Assembly: GCA_963784415.1 (NCBI GenBank) | Contig: CAWARK010000011.1 | Span: 236,113-300,112 of the forward strand | Source of the DNA: UBA7672 sp963784415 | GTDB taxonomy: Bacteria; Pseudomonadota; Alphaproteobacteria; Caulobacterales; Hyphomonadaceae | Direction of reading: 5' to 3' | Length of the DNA stretch: 64,000 bases | Shown: piece after piece, positions 52,353 to 60,214 of the stretch | Layout of the letters: every line of letters starts with the position of its first letter | Numbering within the stretch: position 1 is the first letter of the stretch | Made by a program: the position numbers and the translations under genes | The notes under the pieces: model-generated | Seen by the model: only the letters and a program-made list of their open reading frames with translations | Told to the model about the DNA's origin: nothing | Databases searched by the model: none

Positions 52353-53096
52353 ATGCCCGAATCCAAAGCTGCAAAGCGCTCAGCGCTGATCGTCGGCGCT
52401 GGAGACGCCACCGGCGGCGCCATAGCCCGCCGTTTTGCGCGTGAAGGTTACGCCACCGTCGTCACCCGTCGCGAAGTCGCCTCGCTCGACGGCCTGCTCG
52501 CCCAGATCCGCGCCGATGGCGGCGAGGCGCACGGCTTCGGAACCGATGCACGCGACGAGGATCAGACCGCCCAGCTCTTCGAAAGAATCGAATCCGAAAT
52601 CGCCCCGCTGGAAGTTGTGGTCTTCAACATCGGCGCGAACGTGAACTTCCCGATCCGCGAGACCACGTCGCGTGTGTACCGGAAAGTGTGGGAGATGGCG
52701 GCCTTCGCCGGCTTCCTCGCCGGGCGCGAAGCGGCGAAAGTCATGGTTCCCCGCGCGAAGGGCACCATCATCTTCACCGGAGCCACCGCCTCCATGCGCG
52801 GCGGTTCTGGCTTCTCGGCTTTCTCCGGCGCCAAGTTCGCGTTGCGCTCGCTGGCGCAATCAATGGCGCGCGAGCTCGGCCCCGAAGGCATCCACGTCGC
52901 CCACACCATCATCGACGGCGCTATCGACACCGAATGGATCGCGAAGAATTTTCCGGCCCGCTATGCACTAAAAGAGCAGGGCGGCATCCTCAACCCGGAT
53001 CACATCGCCGACGCCTACTGGATGCTCCATGCCCAGCCGCGCGATGCGTGGACGCACGAACTCGATCTCCGTCCGTGGATGGAGAAGATGGCGTGA
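52353..53096 (+). CDS. Short-chain dehydrogenase/reductase
   Basis: A 247-residue SDR. The cofactor loop ALIVGAGDATGGAIARRF near 14-31 is glycine-poor compared with the classic TGxxxGxG. VVFNIGANVNF replaces NNAG, TIIFTGATASMRGG carries the Ser, but the YxxxK motif is altered: SGFSAFSGAKFALRSL has Phe where Tyr normally sits, so oxidoreductase activity is uncertain. GGAG precedes the ATG by eight bases. Overlaps the DUF4440 gene by 4 bases. Divergent from hxlR. Confidence 0.82.
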   Translation: MPESKAAKRSALIVGAGDATGGAIARRFAREGYATVVTRREVASLDGLLAQIRADGGEAHGFGTDARDEDQTAQLFERIESEIAPLEVVVFNIGANVNFPIRETTSRVYRKVWEMAAFAGFLAGREAAKVMVPRAKGTIIFTGATASMRGGSGFSAFSGAKFALRSLAQSMARELGPEGIHVAHTIIDGAIDTEWIAKNFPARYALKEQGGILNPDHIADAYWMLHAQPRDAWTHELDLRPWMEKMA

Positions 53097-53446
53097 GCCA
53101 GGATGATGTCGCCGCCGAGCTTCTGGAACTGGAAGGCGCGCTAATGCAGCCTGCCGTGCGGCGCTCTGCGGCGCAACTGAAGGCGCTCATCTGCGAAGAC
53201 TTCTTCGAGTTCGGCGCCAGCGGCAAAACCTACGATCTCTTGTCGCTGATCGCCTTCCTCGCCGCCGAGCCCGACGGCTCCGCCGCAACCATCAGTGATT
53301 TCACCGCGCGCCTTTTGTCACCGGACATCGCGCTCGTCACCTATCGCACGCAACTCGAAAACGTCGCCCGCCTACGCAGCTCTATCTGGCGCCGCGAGCA
53401 GGGCGCGTGGCGTCTGCAATTCCATCAGGGTACGCCAACAGGCTGA
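53093..53446 (+). CDS. DUF4440/NTF2-like protein
   Basis: A 117-residue protein starting with GTG in the SDR stop (GTGA). DVAAELLELEGALMQPAVRRSAAQLKALICEDFFEFGASGKTYD and the strands ALVTYRTQLENV ... RLRSSIWRREQGAWRLQFHQGTP are typical of NTF2-fold DUF4440 proteins. GGAG lies eight bases upstream. A role with the SDR in the HxlR-controlled unit is inferred. Followed by a DsbA-fold isomerase gene after 44 bases. Confidence 0.8.
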   Translation: MSQDDVAAELLELEGALMQPAVRRSAAQLKALICEDFFEFGASGKTYDLLSLIAFLAAEPDGSAATISDFTARLLSPDIALVTYRTQLENVARLRSSIWRREQGAWRLQFHQGTPTG

Positions 53447-53490
53447 TTACAAAACGACGCCCCTGGACGGAGGGGCGCACGGAGGACGCC

Positions 53491-54081
53491 ATGACCAAAA
53501 CAGTCGAATTCTTCTACGACTTCACCAGCCCCACGGCCTATCTCGCCTGGGCGCGGCTGCCCGATATCGTGAAGCGCGCAGGCGGCAAGCTGATCTATCG
53601 CCCCATGTTCCTCGGCGGCGTCATGCAGACCACTGGCAACAAGCCGCCCGGCACGCTGCCGCAGAAGGGCAAGTGGATGCAGGAAGATCTCGCCCGCTGG
53701 GCCAAACGCTTCAACACGCCGTACAAACCCAATCCGCATTTCCCGATGATGACACTGATGGTTCAGCGCGCAGCGCAGGAGTGGGTGGACCGTCCCGACT
53801 TCGACAAATACCTCGCCGCCATCTTCAACGCCGCCTGGCGCGACCAGAAGAACATCGCCGACAAGGCCGTTCTCACGGAAGTCCTCACCACGGCCGGCTT
53901 CTCTCCGGAGGAATTTTTCACCGCCACCGAAAATCCCGCCAACAAGGAAAAGCTGAAAGCCACCACTGATGAAGCCGTCGCCCGCGGCGTCTTCGGCGCC
54001 CCCACCTTCTTCGTCGGCGATGAAATGCACTTCGGCCAGGACCGGCTGGATTTCGTAGAGGAAGCTCTGACGCGCGCGTGA
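53491..54081 (+). CDS. DsbA-family 2-hydroxychromene-2-carboxylate isomerase-like protein
   Basis: A 196-residue thioredoxin-fold protein without a CxxC motif: VEFFYDFTSPTAYLAWARLPDIVKRAGGKLIYRPMFLGGVMQTTGN, then a helical domain and the C-terminal RGVFGAPTFFVGDEMHFGQDRLDFVEEAL. This matches HCCA-isomerase/kappa-GST-like members of the DsbA superfamily, which use glutathione. The Ser/Thr near residue 11 could bind GSH. GGAGG lies upstream of the ATG. It may be part of the SDR operon. Confidence 0.87.
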   Translation: MTKTVEFFYDFTSPTAYLAWARLPDIVKRAGGKLIYRPMFLGGVMQTTGNKPPGTLPQKGKWMQEDLARWAKRFNTPYKPNPHFPMMTLMVQRAAQEWVDRPDFDKYLAAIFNAAWRDQKNIADKAVLTEVLTTAGFSPEEFFTATENPANKEKLKATTDEAVARGVFGAPTFFVGDEMHFGQDRLDFVEEALTRA

Positions 54082-54141
54082 CCTTCGTCCGTAGACGGAT
54101 TCGTACTAGACTTAGCGCGGGGACTTGGAGGACGTGGGGCC

Positions 54142-54825
54142 ATGTCAGACGAAGCATCCGACGAAGCTGCGACGAAGAAAAAGCGCTGGCCAAGGCGCAT
54201 CCTGTTCTTCTTCGTCGCCTTCTTCATATCGATCGCTATCGGCAAGGCTTTCGAGATGGCCAGCGATCCTGAGTTGCTGACGGAAGCCAGGACCGCCCAG
54301 CAGCAGTGGATAAAGACGGTATCGGGCACGTCTCCCGTGGCCGTCGCCTCGACTTACTGGACCGAGCTCAACGGCGCCTGGTGGGGGGAATCGTCCGAAG
54401 GCGCCTGGTCTGCCTTTGAGGCGAACGGCAAGGGCAAGGGGATCGTGACGCCCGTCTATGCGCTGATCATGACAGGCGCGCGCTTCTTCTACGAAGGCGG
54501 CATCCCGATCATTATCCAGCTCGTCCTTGGCGCACTTGGCGTGGCCGTGTTCAATTTCGTCCGTTCCCGCGGTCAAACGATCTTCTTCGACAACGAGCTG
54601 GCCACGCTCCTGTTCGGCCCGATCGCCGTCATTCTCGCGGCCAGCCTAATCGGCATGGTGCTCTGGGTGCTAATGCAGGGCGGGCTTTACCTGCTCGGCT
54701 GGGCGACCGACTTCGCCGCATGGGCCGTCGGCGCAACCGGCATTGTCGGCTTCTGCGCCTTCTGCTTCGGAGAACTTGGGAAGAAGGGCGTGGAGCACGT
54801 CCTGACGTCGAAGCTGAAGGTCTAG
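54142..54825 (+). CDS. Hypothetical inner-membrane protein
   Basis: A 227-residue protein with an acidic/basic N-terminus (MSDEASDEAATKKKRWPRR), a hydrophobic segment near 20-37, a soluble stretch with WWGESSEGAW, then four hydrophobic segments (IPIIIQLVLGALGVAVFNFV, LLFGPIAVILAASLIGMVLWVL, GGLYLLGWATDFAAW, GATGIVGFCAFCFGEL). No family is recognised. Convergent with the kinase gene, overlapping by 4 bases. Confidence 0.65.
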   Translation: MSDEASDEAATKKKRWPRRILFFFVAFFISIAIGKAFEMASDPELLTEARTAQQQWIKTVSGTSPVAVASTYWTELNGAWWGESSEGAWSAFEANGKGKGIVTPVYALIMTGARFFYEGGIPIIIQLVLGALGVAVFNFVRSRGQTIFFDNELATLLFGPIAVILAASLIGMVLWVLMQGGLYLLGWATDFAAWAVGATGIVGFCAFCFGELGKKGVEHVLTSKLKV

Positions 54826-55817
54826 ACTTTCAGCCCCGCCGCCACCGCCAGCTCGCGCAGGTTCACCGCCGGGCGCGGTCCGATATGGCTGATAACTTCG
54901 CGCGCACACAGGTTTCCAAGCGTTGCCGACTCCTGCAGCGACAGCCCGTGCGTGATGCCATAGAGCACGCCCGCCGCGTACTGATCGCCCGCGCCCGTCG
55001 CGTCCATCACATGCGCCGATGTCACCGGCGCCACCCATGTGTCAGACCCCGACACGATCACCGAACCCTTGGACGCCCGCGTGATCGCCGCGATCTGGCT
55101 GTCATTGCGGATCTGGCTCACCGCCTTGTCGAAATCGTCGGTCTCGTAGATCGCCAGCAGCTCCGCCTCGTTCGCGAACACCAGGTCGCAGTGCGTGCGG
55201 ATCAGGTGGACGAAGCTCTCGCGGTGCCGGTCGACGCAGAACACGTCCGACATGGTGATGGCGACTTTCCGCCCCGCCGATTTCGCCACTTCCGAGGCAT
55301 GGATGAACGCTGTCTTCGCCGCCGGCTTGTCGAACAGATAGCCCTCCAGATAGAGCCATTCGCCCGCCGCCACTGCGCGCGCGTCAACATCGCTCGCCCC
55401 AAACTCGGTCGAGGCGCCGAGGAAGGTGTTCATCGATCGCTCGCCATCCGGCGTCACCGCAATCATTGAGCGCGCCGTCGACAACCCGCCTTTTAGCGGC
55501 GATCCGAAGAAGTCCGCGCCGATCGCCTTCATGTCCGCGACATAGGCCGAGCCGATCGCGTCATCCGCCACCTTGCCCATGAACGCCGCATTGCCACCGA
55601 GGCTGCGCAGCCCCGCAATCGTGTTGCCGGCCGATCCGCCGCTCGTTTCGATCCGGCTCGGGGGCAGGGCGTTGTAGAGATAATCGCACCGCTCCGGCGT
55701 GATCAGGTTGGTGCGCGCCTTGGGAATGTCGTGCTTCACCAGGAAGTCGTCATCGACCTGCGCGATCACATCCATGATCGCATTGCCCAGCGCGACAACG
55801 TCGTACTTCACCGGCAT
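54822..55817 (-). CDS. PfkB-family sugar/adenosine kinase
   Basis: A 331-residue ribokinase-fold kinase. The substrate lid region has ETSGGSAGNTIAGLRSLGG, GDPxxS-like GSPLKGGLSTARSMIAV, and the anion hole with catalytic Asp in MDATGAGDQYAAGVLYGI near 282-299. The order and NEAELLAIYE fit adenosine kinase-like members common in Alphaproteobacteria. Start 55817 (MPVKYDVVALGN) is preferred. Substrate specificity is inferred. Confidence 0.87.
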   Translation of the reverse strand: MPVKYDVVALGNAIMDVIAQVDDDFLVKHDIPKARTNLITPERCDYLYNALPPSRIETSGGSAGNTIAGLRSLGGNAAFMGKVADDAIGSAYVADMKAIGADFFGSPLKGGLSTARSMIAVTPDGERSMNTFLGASTEFGASDVDARAVAAGEWLYLEGYLFDKPAAKTAFIHASEVAKSAGRKVAITMSDVFCVDRHRESFVHLIRTHCDLVFANEAELLAIYETDDFDKAVSQIRNDSQIAAITRASKGSVIVSGSDTWVAPVTSAHVMDATGAGDQYAAGVLYGITHGLSLQESATLGNLCAREVISHIGPRPAVNLRELAVAAGLKV

Positions 55818-55917
55818 GAGAAATTGTCCCAGCGCCGGCGCCAATTCCACGATGGAAAGCCGGTCAAGGCGGGCTTAAAGACCGGGGTGTCCCGGCGCAA
55901 GTGAGACAACTGGAAAC

Positions 55918-56811
55918 ATGGCCCTATCCCGCGAAATCGCCCTGCTGACGGCCGCGAACCTCATCCCCGATGCGCCAGACCGCCGCGCCGACGCCTACCT
56001 CTTCGATATCCAGATCGACATCCTGCGCCGGGGCTTCGCGCCCCACGGCCTCATCCTCACGCCCGTCTGCTGGACAGACCCGCGCGACTGGAAACGTTTC
56101 GCCGCCGTGCTGGTCAACTGCGCGTGGGACTATCAGGACAATCACGAGGCTTTCCTCGCCACGCTCGACCACATTGCGGCGCTCGGCGTCCCCGTCTTCA
56201 ACGACCTCGCCACCGTCCGCTGGAACATCCGCAAGACCTACCTGCGTGAACTCGAAGCGAAGGGTGTGCCCATCATCCCGACTCACTGGCCAGAAATGCC
56301 CGTGGCCGCCGATATCGAAGCGGCGATGACCGCCTTCAACGCCACCGATGTCATTCTGAAACGCCAGGTCGGCGGCGGCGCCCGCGAGCAGGTGCGCTAC
56401 ACCAGCAGCAATATCCCGGCGCCCGGCCCCGTGATGGATCGCCCGGGCATGATCCAGCCCTTCATCCCCGCCATCGCCACCGAGGGCGAATTCTCCTTCC
56501 TCTTCGTCGACGGCGATTTCAGCCACGCCATCATCAAGCGCGCGAAATCGGGCGACTATCGTATCCAGGCCGCTTATGGCGGCTCCTCGCTCGCCATCAC
56601 GCCCGCTCCTGAAGACCGCGCCGCAGCCCAGCGCGTCCTCGACGTGCTGGATACGCCGCCGCTCTACGCCCGCGTCGACATGGTGCGCGGAACAGAGGGC
56701 GATCTTCTCCTGATGGAGCTCGAAGTTCTCGAGCCCTACCTCTTCGCCCAGGACGGCCCGCAGATCGGCGATATGCTGGGCGCCGCCCTTGCGCGCAAGC
56801 TGGCGATCTAG
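55918..56811 (+). CDS. ATP-grasp domain protein (RimK/glutathione-synthetase-like)
   Basis: A 297-residue protein. AVLVNCAWDYQDNHEAFLATL and FNDLATVRWNIRKTYLRELEAKGVPIIPT lead into the ATP-grasp core: VILKRQVGGGARE, MIQPFIPAIATEGEFSFLFVDGDFSHAIIKR, ARVDMVRGTEGDLLLMELEVLEPYLF. The last segment carries metal-binding Glu residues. Members ligate amino acids or peptides; the partners here are unknown. It is divergent from the kinase gene with a 100-base gap. Confidence 0.82.
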   Translation: MALSREIALLTAANLIPDAPDRRADAYLFDIQIDILRRGFAPHGLILTPVCWTDPRDWKRFAAVLVNCAWDYQDNHEAFLATLDHIAALGVPVFNDLATVRWNIRKTYLRELEAKGVPIIPTHWPEMPVAADIEAAMTAFNATDVILKRQVGGGAREQVRYTSSNIPAPGPVMDRPGMIQPFIPAIATEGEFSFLFVDGDFSHAIIKRAKSGDYRIQAAYGGSSLAITPAPEDRAAAQRVLDVLDTPPLYARVDMVRGTEGDLLLMELEVLEPYLFAQDGPQIGDMLGAALARKLAI

Positions 56812-56891
56812 CGCGCCTCTTCACATCTGCACTCCACCCCTTCCACGCACACGGCCGCGCGCTTACGTTGAGCGCTCGGGAGACAGCACAC

Positions 56892-57311
56892 ATGCAATTC
56901 GTCTGCGATGCACCGAAAGGGCGCGCCTGGTTCCGTCTTGAAACCGAGGCCGAGGCGACAGCGGAATCCCGCCTGATGCGCCACGCCGTCGAAAAACACT
57001 ACCAGACCGCCCAGCAGCGGGCGCGCCGGTCCTATGTTCCGGGGCCTGGTCTGGAACGCGATATCGGGCTGAAGTGCCACATCGCCCGCACCATGCCGAT
57101 ATTCCTCACGCTCCGGGCGGATGATGGCGCGGGACTCGCCACCGCAATGCTGCCACCCGGCAGCAAAGGCGGGACGGATTTCACCATCATCATCGTCGGT
57201 CCTGAAAACGCAGACCCCTATCGCGACCACGCCGACGCCATCGCCGCGCTCGGCCGTCATTTCGGCATCGACCTGCCGCGCGCCCAGTGTTTTCCGTACG
57301 CTAACAGGTAG
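56892..57311 (+). CDS. Hypothetical protein
   Basis: A 139-residue soluble protein: MQFVCDAPKGRAWFRLETEAEA, a helical ESRLMRHAVEKHYQTAQQRARRSY, then strands FLTLRADDGAGLATAMLPPGS and DFTIIIVGPENADPY, and ALGRHFGIDLPRAQCFPY. GGGAG precedes the start. No family is recognised. Convergent with nth, 2 bases apart. Codon use is like its neighbours, so it is probably a real gene. Confidence 0.65.
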   Translation: MQFVCDAPKGRAWFRLETEAEATAESRLMRHAVEKHYQTAQQRARRSYVPGPGLERDIGLKCHIARTMPIFLTLRADDGAGLATAMLPPGSKGGTDFTIIIVGPENADPYRDHADAIAALGRHFGIDLPRAQCFPYANR

Positions 57312-57313
57312 CG

Positions 57314-57991
57314 CTACTCGCCGGTCTTGGCTTCATACTCGCAAAGATCGCGGATCACGCATTCCGGGCAGCCCGGCTTCCGCGCAAGGCACGTGTAGCG
57401 CCCGTGCAGGATCAGCCAGTGATGCGCGCCCTTCTTGTACTTCTCGGGCACGACCTGCAGCAGCTTCGCCTCGACCTTTTCCGGCGTTGTCTCCGGCGCG
57501 AGCCCCGTCCGGTTCGAAACGCGGAACACATGCGTGTCCACCGCAATCGTCGCCTCGCCATAGGCTTCATTCAGCACCACGCTCGCCGTCTTGTGCCCGA
57601 CGCCGGGCAGGGCGACGAGGTCCTCGCGCGTGCGCGGCGTCACGCCGCCATGCTGTTCGAGAATGATCCGCGACAGCGCGACAACATTCTTCGCCTTGCC
57701 GCGCCACAGCCCGATCGTCCGGATATGCTCGGCGACGCCTTCCTCACCGAGCGCCACCATCTTGGCTGGCGTGTTGGCCGCCCTGAACAACCCCTTCGTC
57801 GCCTTGTTGACCGAAACATCCGTCGCCTGCGCCGACAACGCGACAGCGACCACCAGCGTAAAGGGGTCTTTGTAGTCCAGTTCCGTCTTCGGATCCGGCC
57901 GCGCCTTGGCCAGCCGCCTGAACATCTCGGCCGCCTTCTCGGGCGAAAAGCCCTTTGCTGGTTTTGCTTTTTTCTTCTTCGCGACAGCCAT
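57314..57991 (-). CDS. nth: Endonuclease III
   Basis: DNA glycosylase/AP lyase for oxidised pyrimidines. The 225-residue product has LVVAVALSAQATDVSVNKAT, the HhH loop LPGVGHKTASVVLNEAY with catalytic Lys, the catalytic Asp in VDTHVFRVSNR, and the 4Fe-4S ligands C-x6-C-x2-C-x5-C in CLARKPGCPECVIRDLC. It lies divergent from DUF2244, a frequent neighbour. A palindromic repeat fills the gap between them. Confidence 0.96.
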   Translation of the reverse strand: MAVAKKKKAKPAKGFSPEKAAEMFRRLAKARPDPKTELDYKDPFTLVVAVALSAQATDVSVNKATKGLFRAANTPAKMVALGEEGVAEHIRTIGLWRGKAKNVVALSRIILEQHGGVTPRTREDLVALPGVGHKTASVVLNEAYGEATIAVDTHVFRVSNRTGLAPETTPEKVEAKLLQVVPEKYKKGAHHWLILHGRYTCLARKPGCPECVIRDLCEYEAKTGE

Positions 57992-58011
57992 GGGCCTAGC
58001 TAGCCTTACAG

Positions 58012-58128
58012 CTTGTCATCCCGGAAGCCCGCAGGCCAAGAAACAGGTGATGGCCGGGACCCATTTCTCAATATTTGAATGACCCGCAATTGATCCCGGC
58101 TCGCGCTGCGCTTGGCCGGGATGACAAG
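58012..58128. repeat. Palindromic dispersed repeat, family A
   Basis: Perfect 13-base ends, CTTGTCATCCCGG (58012-58024) and CCGGGATGACAAG (58116-58128), with internal imperfect symmetry (GGGACCCATT / AATTGATCCC). Related to the elements at 6436-6555 and 18904-19007. Confidence 0.82.
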
Positions 58129-58173
58129 CCAATCCCTCTTGCTCCCTTCGCCCGGCGCGCTCATCTTCCACCC

Positions 58174-58662
58174 ATGCCGACCGTCTACCTCGATGCAGTG
58201 CTCGAGCCGCCGCGCTCGCTCAGCCCGCGCGGCTTCAACCGCGTGATGCTGTTCTTCGGCGTCATGAGCCTCATCCCCGGCCTGATCTTCTATTCCATGG
58301 GCGCCTGGCCCATCGTCGGCTTCCTCGGGCTCGACGTGCTGGCCGTTTGGGCGGTTTTCAAATTCAACTTCCGCTCGCAGACCGCGCGCACCTATGTCCG
58401 CGTCACGGCCGAGGCCGTTGATGTGCGTAAAGTGGATGGCTGGGGCAGGGAACGTCTCGCCCGCATGCCGGCTCACTTCGCCCGCGTCGAATTCGACCGT
58501 GCTGCCACCGGCCCCAACGCCCTCCGCCTTGCCAGTTCAGCCAAGGCTTACCCTCTGGGCGAACATCTCACACCGCGCGAACGCGAAACCTTCGCCCGCC
58601 GCCTGTCGCAAGCCATCAGCGACGCCCGCCGCGAACGCCACACCCACGATCAGGATCGGTAG
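58174..58662 (+). CDS. DUF2244 domain protein
   Basis: A 162-residue protein with two closely spaced hydrophobic segments (VMLFFGVMSLIPGLIFYSMG and WPIVGFLGLDVLAVWAVFKF) near the N-terminus and a C-terminal beta-rich/helical cytosolic part (VRVTAEAVDVRKVDGWGRERLARMPAHFARVEF, SSAKAYPLGEHLTPRERETFARRL). This is the DUF2244 arrangement, found beside nth in many alphaproteobacteria. Function unknown. Start 58174. Confidence 0.84.
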   Translation: MPTVYLDAVLEPPRSLSPRGFNRVMLFFGVMSLIPGLIFYSMGAWPIVGFLGLDVLAVWAVFKFNFRSQTARTYVRVTAEAVDVRKVDGWGRERLARMPAHFARVEFDRAATGPNALRLASSAKAYPLGEHLTPRERETFARRLSQAISDARRERHTHDQDR

Positions 58663-58670
58663 GACCCCGC

Positions 58671-59138
58671 ATGAGCATCGAATTCCTCCACGCCATGGTG
58701 CGCGTCGGCGATCTTCCGGCAGCGGTGAAATTCTTCTGCGACGGCCTCGGCCTCGTCGAGATTCGGCGCAACGACTATCCGCAGGGCAAGTACACGCTCG
58801 TCTTTCTCGCAGCCCCTGAAGACGTCGCCCGCGCCAAGTATGACGGCAAGGAGCGCCTGCCGCCCGGCGTGCCAATGGTGGAGCTGACCCACAACTGGGA
58901 CGAGAGCGACTACGCAGGCGGCCGCAATTTCGGCCACCTGGCCTACAGGACGGACGACATCTACGCCGCCTGCGAACGCTTCCAGAAGATAGGCGTCACC
59001 ATCAACCGCCCGCCGCGCGACGGCCGCATGGCCTTCGTGAGATCGCCAGACGGCATCTCGATCGAGCTGCTGCAGAAGGGCGAGGCGCTTGCGCCGCAGG
59101 AGCCTTGGGCCTCGGCCCCGAACATCGGCAGCTGGTAG
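58671..59138 (+). CDS. gloA: Lactoylglutathione lyase (VOC family)
   Basis: A 155-residue glyoxalase I-like protein that detoxifies methylglyoxal with glutathione. The two beta-alpha-beta-beta-beta modules are visible: FLHAMVRVGDLPAAVKFFCDGLGL and NFGHLAYRTDDIYAACERFQKIG. Metal ligands are His7, the Glu in MVELTHNW, the His in NFGHLAY and the Glu in ISIELLQK. Ribosome site GTAGGA-like precedes ATG; it follows DUF2244 by 8 bases. Confidence 0.86.
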   Translation: MSIEFLHAMVRVGDLPAAVKFFCDGLGLVEIRRNDYPQGKYTLVFLAAPEDVARAKYDGKERLPPGVPMVELTHNWDESDYAGGRNFGHLAYRTDDIYAACERFQKIGVTINRPPRDGRMAFVRSPDGISIELLQKGEALAPQEPWASAPNIGSW

Positions 59139-59158
59139 CCCGCGCTCACGATCGCCAG

Positions 59159-60178
59159 CTACTGTCCCTTCAGCGTCCGGTCGAAGAACGCAATGATCGT
59201 TGCGCTCAACTGCTCATGCACCTTGGTCCGGTCGACGCCCGCGCGGTCCTTGCACAGCGGCACGCCCAGCGCCTGGATCGGCACGTCGCACACGTCGACA
59301 TAGACGAAATGTCCCTCGCCAGTGTCCAATGTCACGCGCTCTGCTTTCGGCAGCAGGTCCATGAACCGCCCGGCATGCGCATCGAAATGCAGGAAGTCGT
59401 TCTGCTCGGAACCGATTACCAGCGTGGGCGCAGTCACATCGGCAAGTGACGCTGTGCTGAACCCCTGCGCCAGCGCCGGGTCGAGCCCCACCAGAGCGCG
59501 GATCGGGCGGCCCAGCGCCTCGGGCGCTTGTTTCATGTCGCCTCCGCCGGTTGTCGGATACGCGCACGACTTGTCGCCCTTCGCCGCCTCGGTCCGGCAA
59601 TAGGCCAGCATATCGCCCGGCAGGAATTTTCCACCCGCCAGCATGATCACGGTTGTCCCTCCGGACGAATGCCCGAGCAGGCCGATGCGATCCGCATCGA
59701 CATGGCTCACATAGGCAGGCTGCGAGAGCAGGTAGGCAAGCGCCGCCTTGAAGTCGCGCGTGCGGTCGCCGAAGTGCGAGACGTTCATCGGGCTGATGGT
59801 CGAAGCCCCGAATGCGGGCGACTCGCCGAAGTGCGAAACGCCCAGCACGACATAGCCGCGCCGCGCCAGCGCCTCCGCGATCCACGAATAGTTCACCGCT
59901 GCGCCCATCGCGCCATGTGACAGCAGCACGACGGGCAGGTGGTCGCCGGCAATGGCCGCGTCAGCAGCGACACTGCCTTTGCTGATGCCGTAATTGTGGA
60001 CCGCCTCCACCGCGCCCTGCGCCGGGAACCAGATGTCGAGCGCGATCGGCCGGGCGTTCGCATCTGTGATGCGCAATGTCTGGTATCCGGCCGGGAACGT
60101 CTTTGGATTGGGCTGCAGCGTGGTGCAGGCTGCAACGACCAGGGCAAACAGTGAGAGAGCACAAAGGCGCGTCCACAT
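59159..60178 (-). CDS. Alpha/beta-hydrolase lipoprotein
   Basis: A 339-residue lipoprotein (leader ending VVAAC, Cys18). The catalytic nucleophile elbow GHSSGG is in RIGLLGHSSGGTTVIML; LPVVLLSHGAMGAAVNYSWIAEALARRGYVVLGVSHFGESP forms the oxyanion part; the Asp and His probably come from IGSEQNDFLHF and GEGHFVYVDV. It resembles dienelactone-hydrolase/PAF-acetylhydrolase-like enzymes. The substrate is unknown. Confidence 0.82.
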   Translation of the reverse strand: MWTRLCALSLFALVVAACTTLQPNPKTFPAGYQTLRITDANARPIALDIWFPAQGAVEAVHNYGISKGSVAADAAIAGDHLPVVLLSHGAMGAAVNYSWIAEALARRGYVVLGVSHFGESPAFGASTISPMNVSHFGDRTRDFKAALAYLLSQPAYVSHVDADRIGLLGHSSGGTTVIMLAGGKFLPGDMLAYCRTEAAKGDKSCAYPTTGGGDMKQAPEALGRPIRALVGLDPALAQGFSTASLADVTAPTLVIGSEQNDFLHFDAHAGRFMDLLPKAERVTLDTGEGHFVYVDVCDVPIQALGVPLCKDRAGVDRTKVHEQLSATIIAFFDRTLKGQ

Positions 60179-60214
60179 AGGTTCGTCTCCTCGCGCTCAC
60201 TTGGTCGGAGCGCT

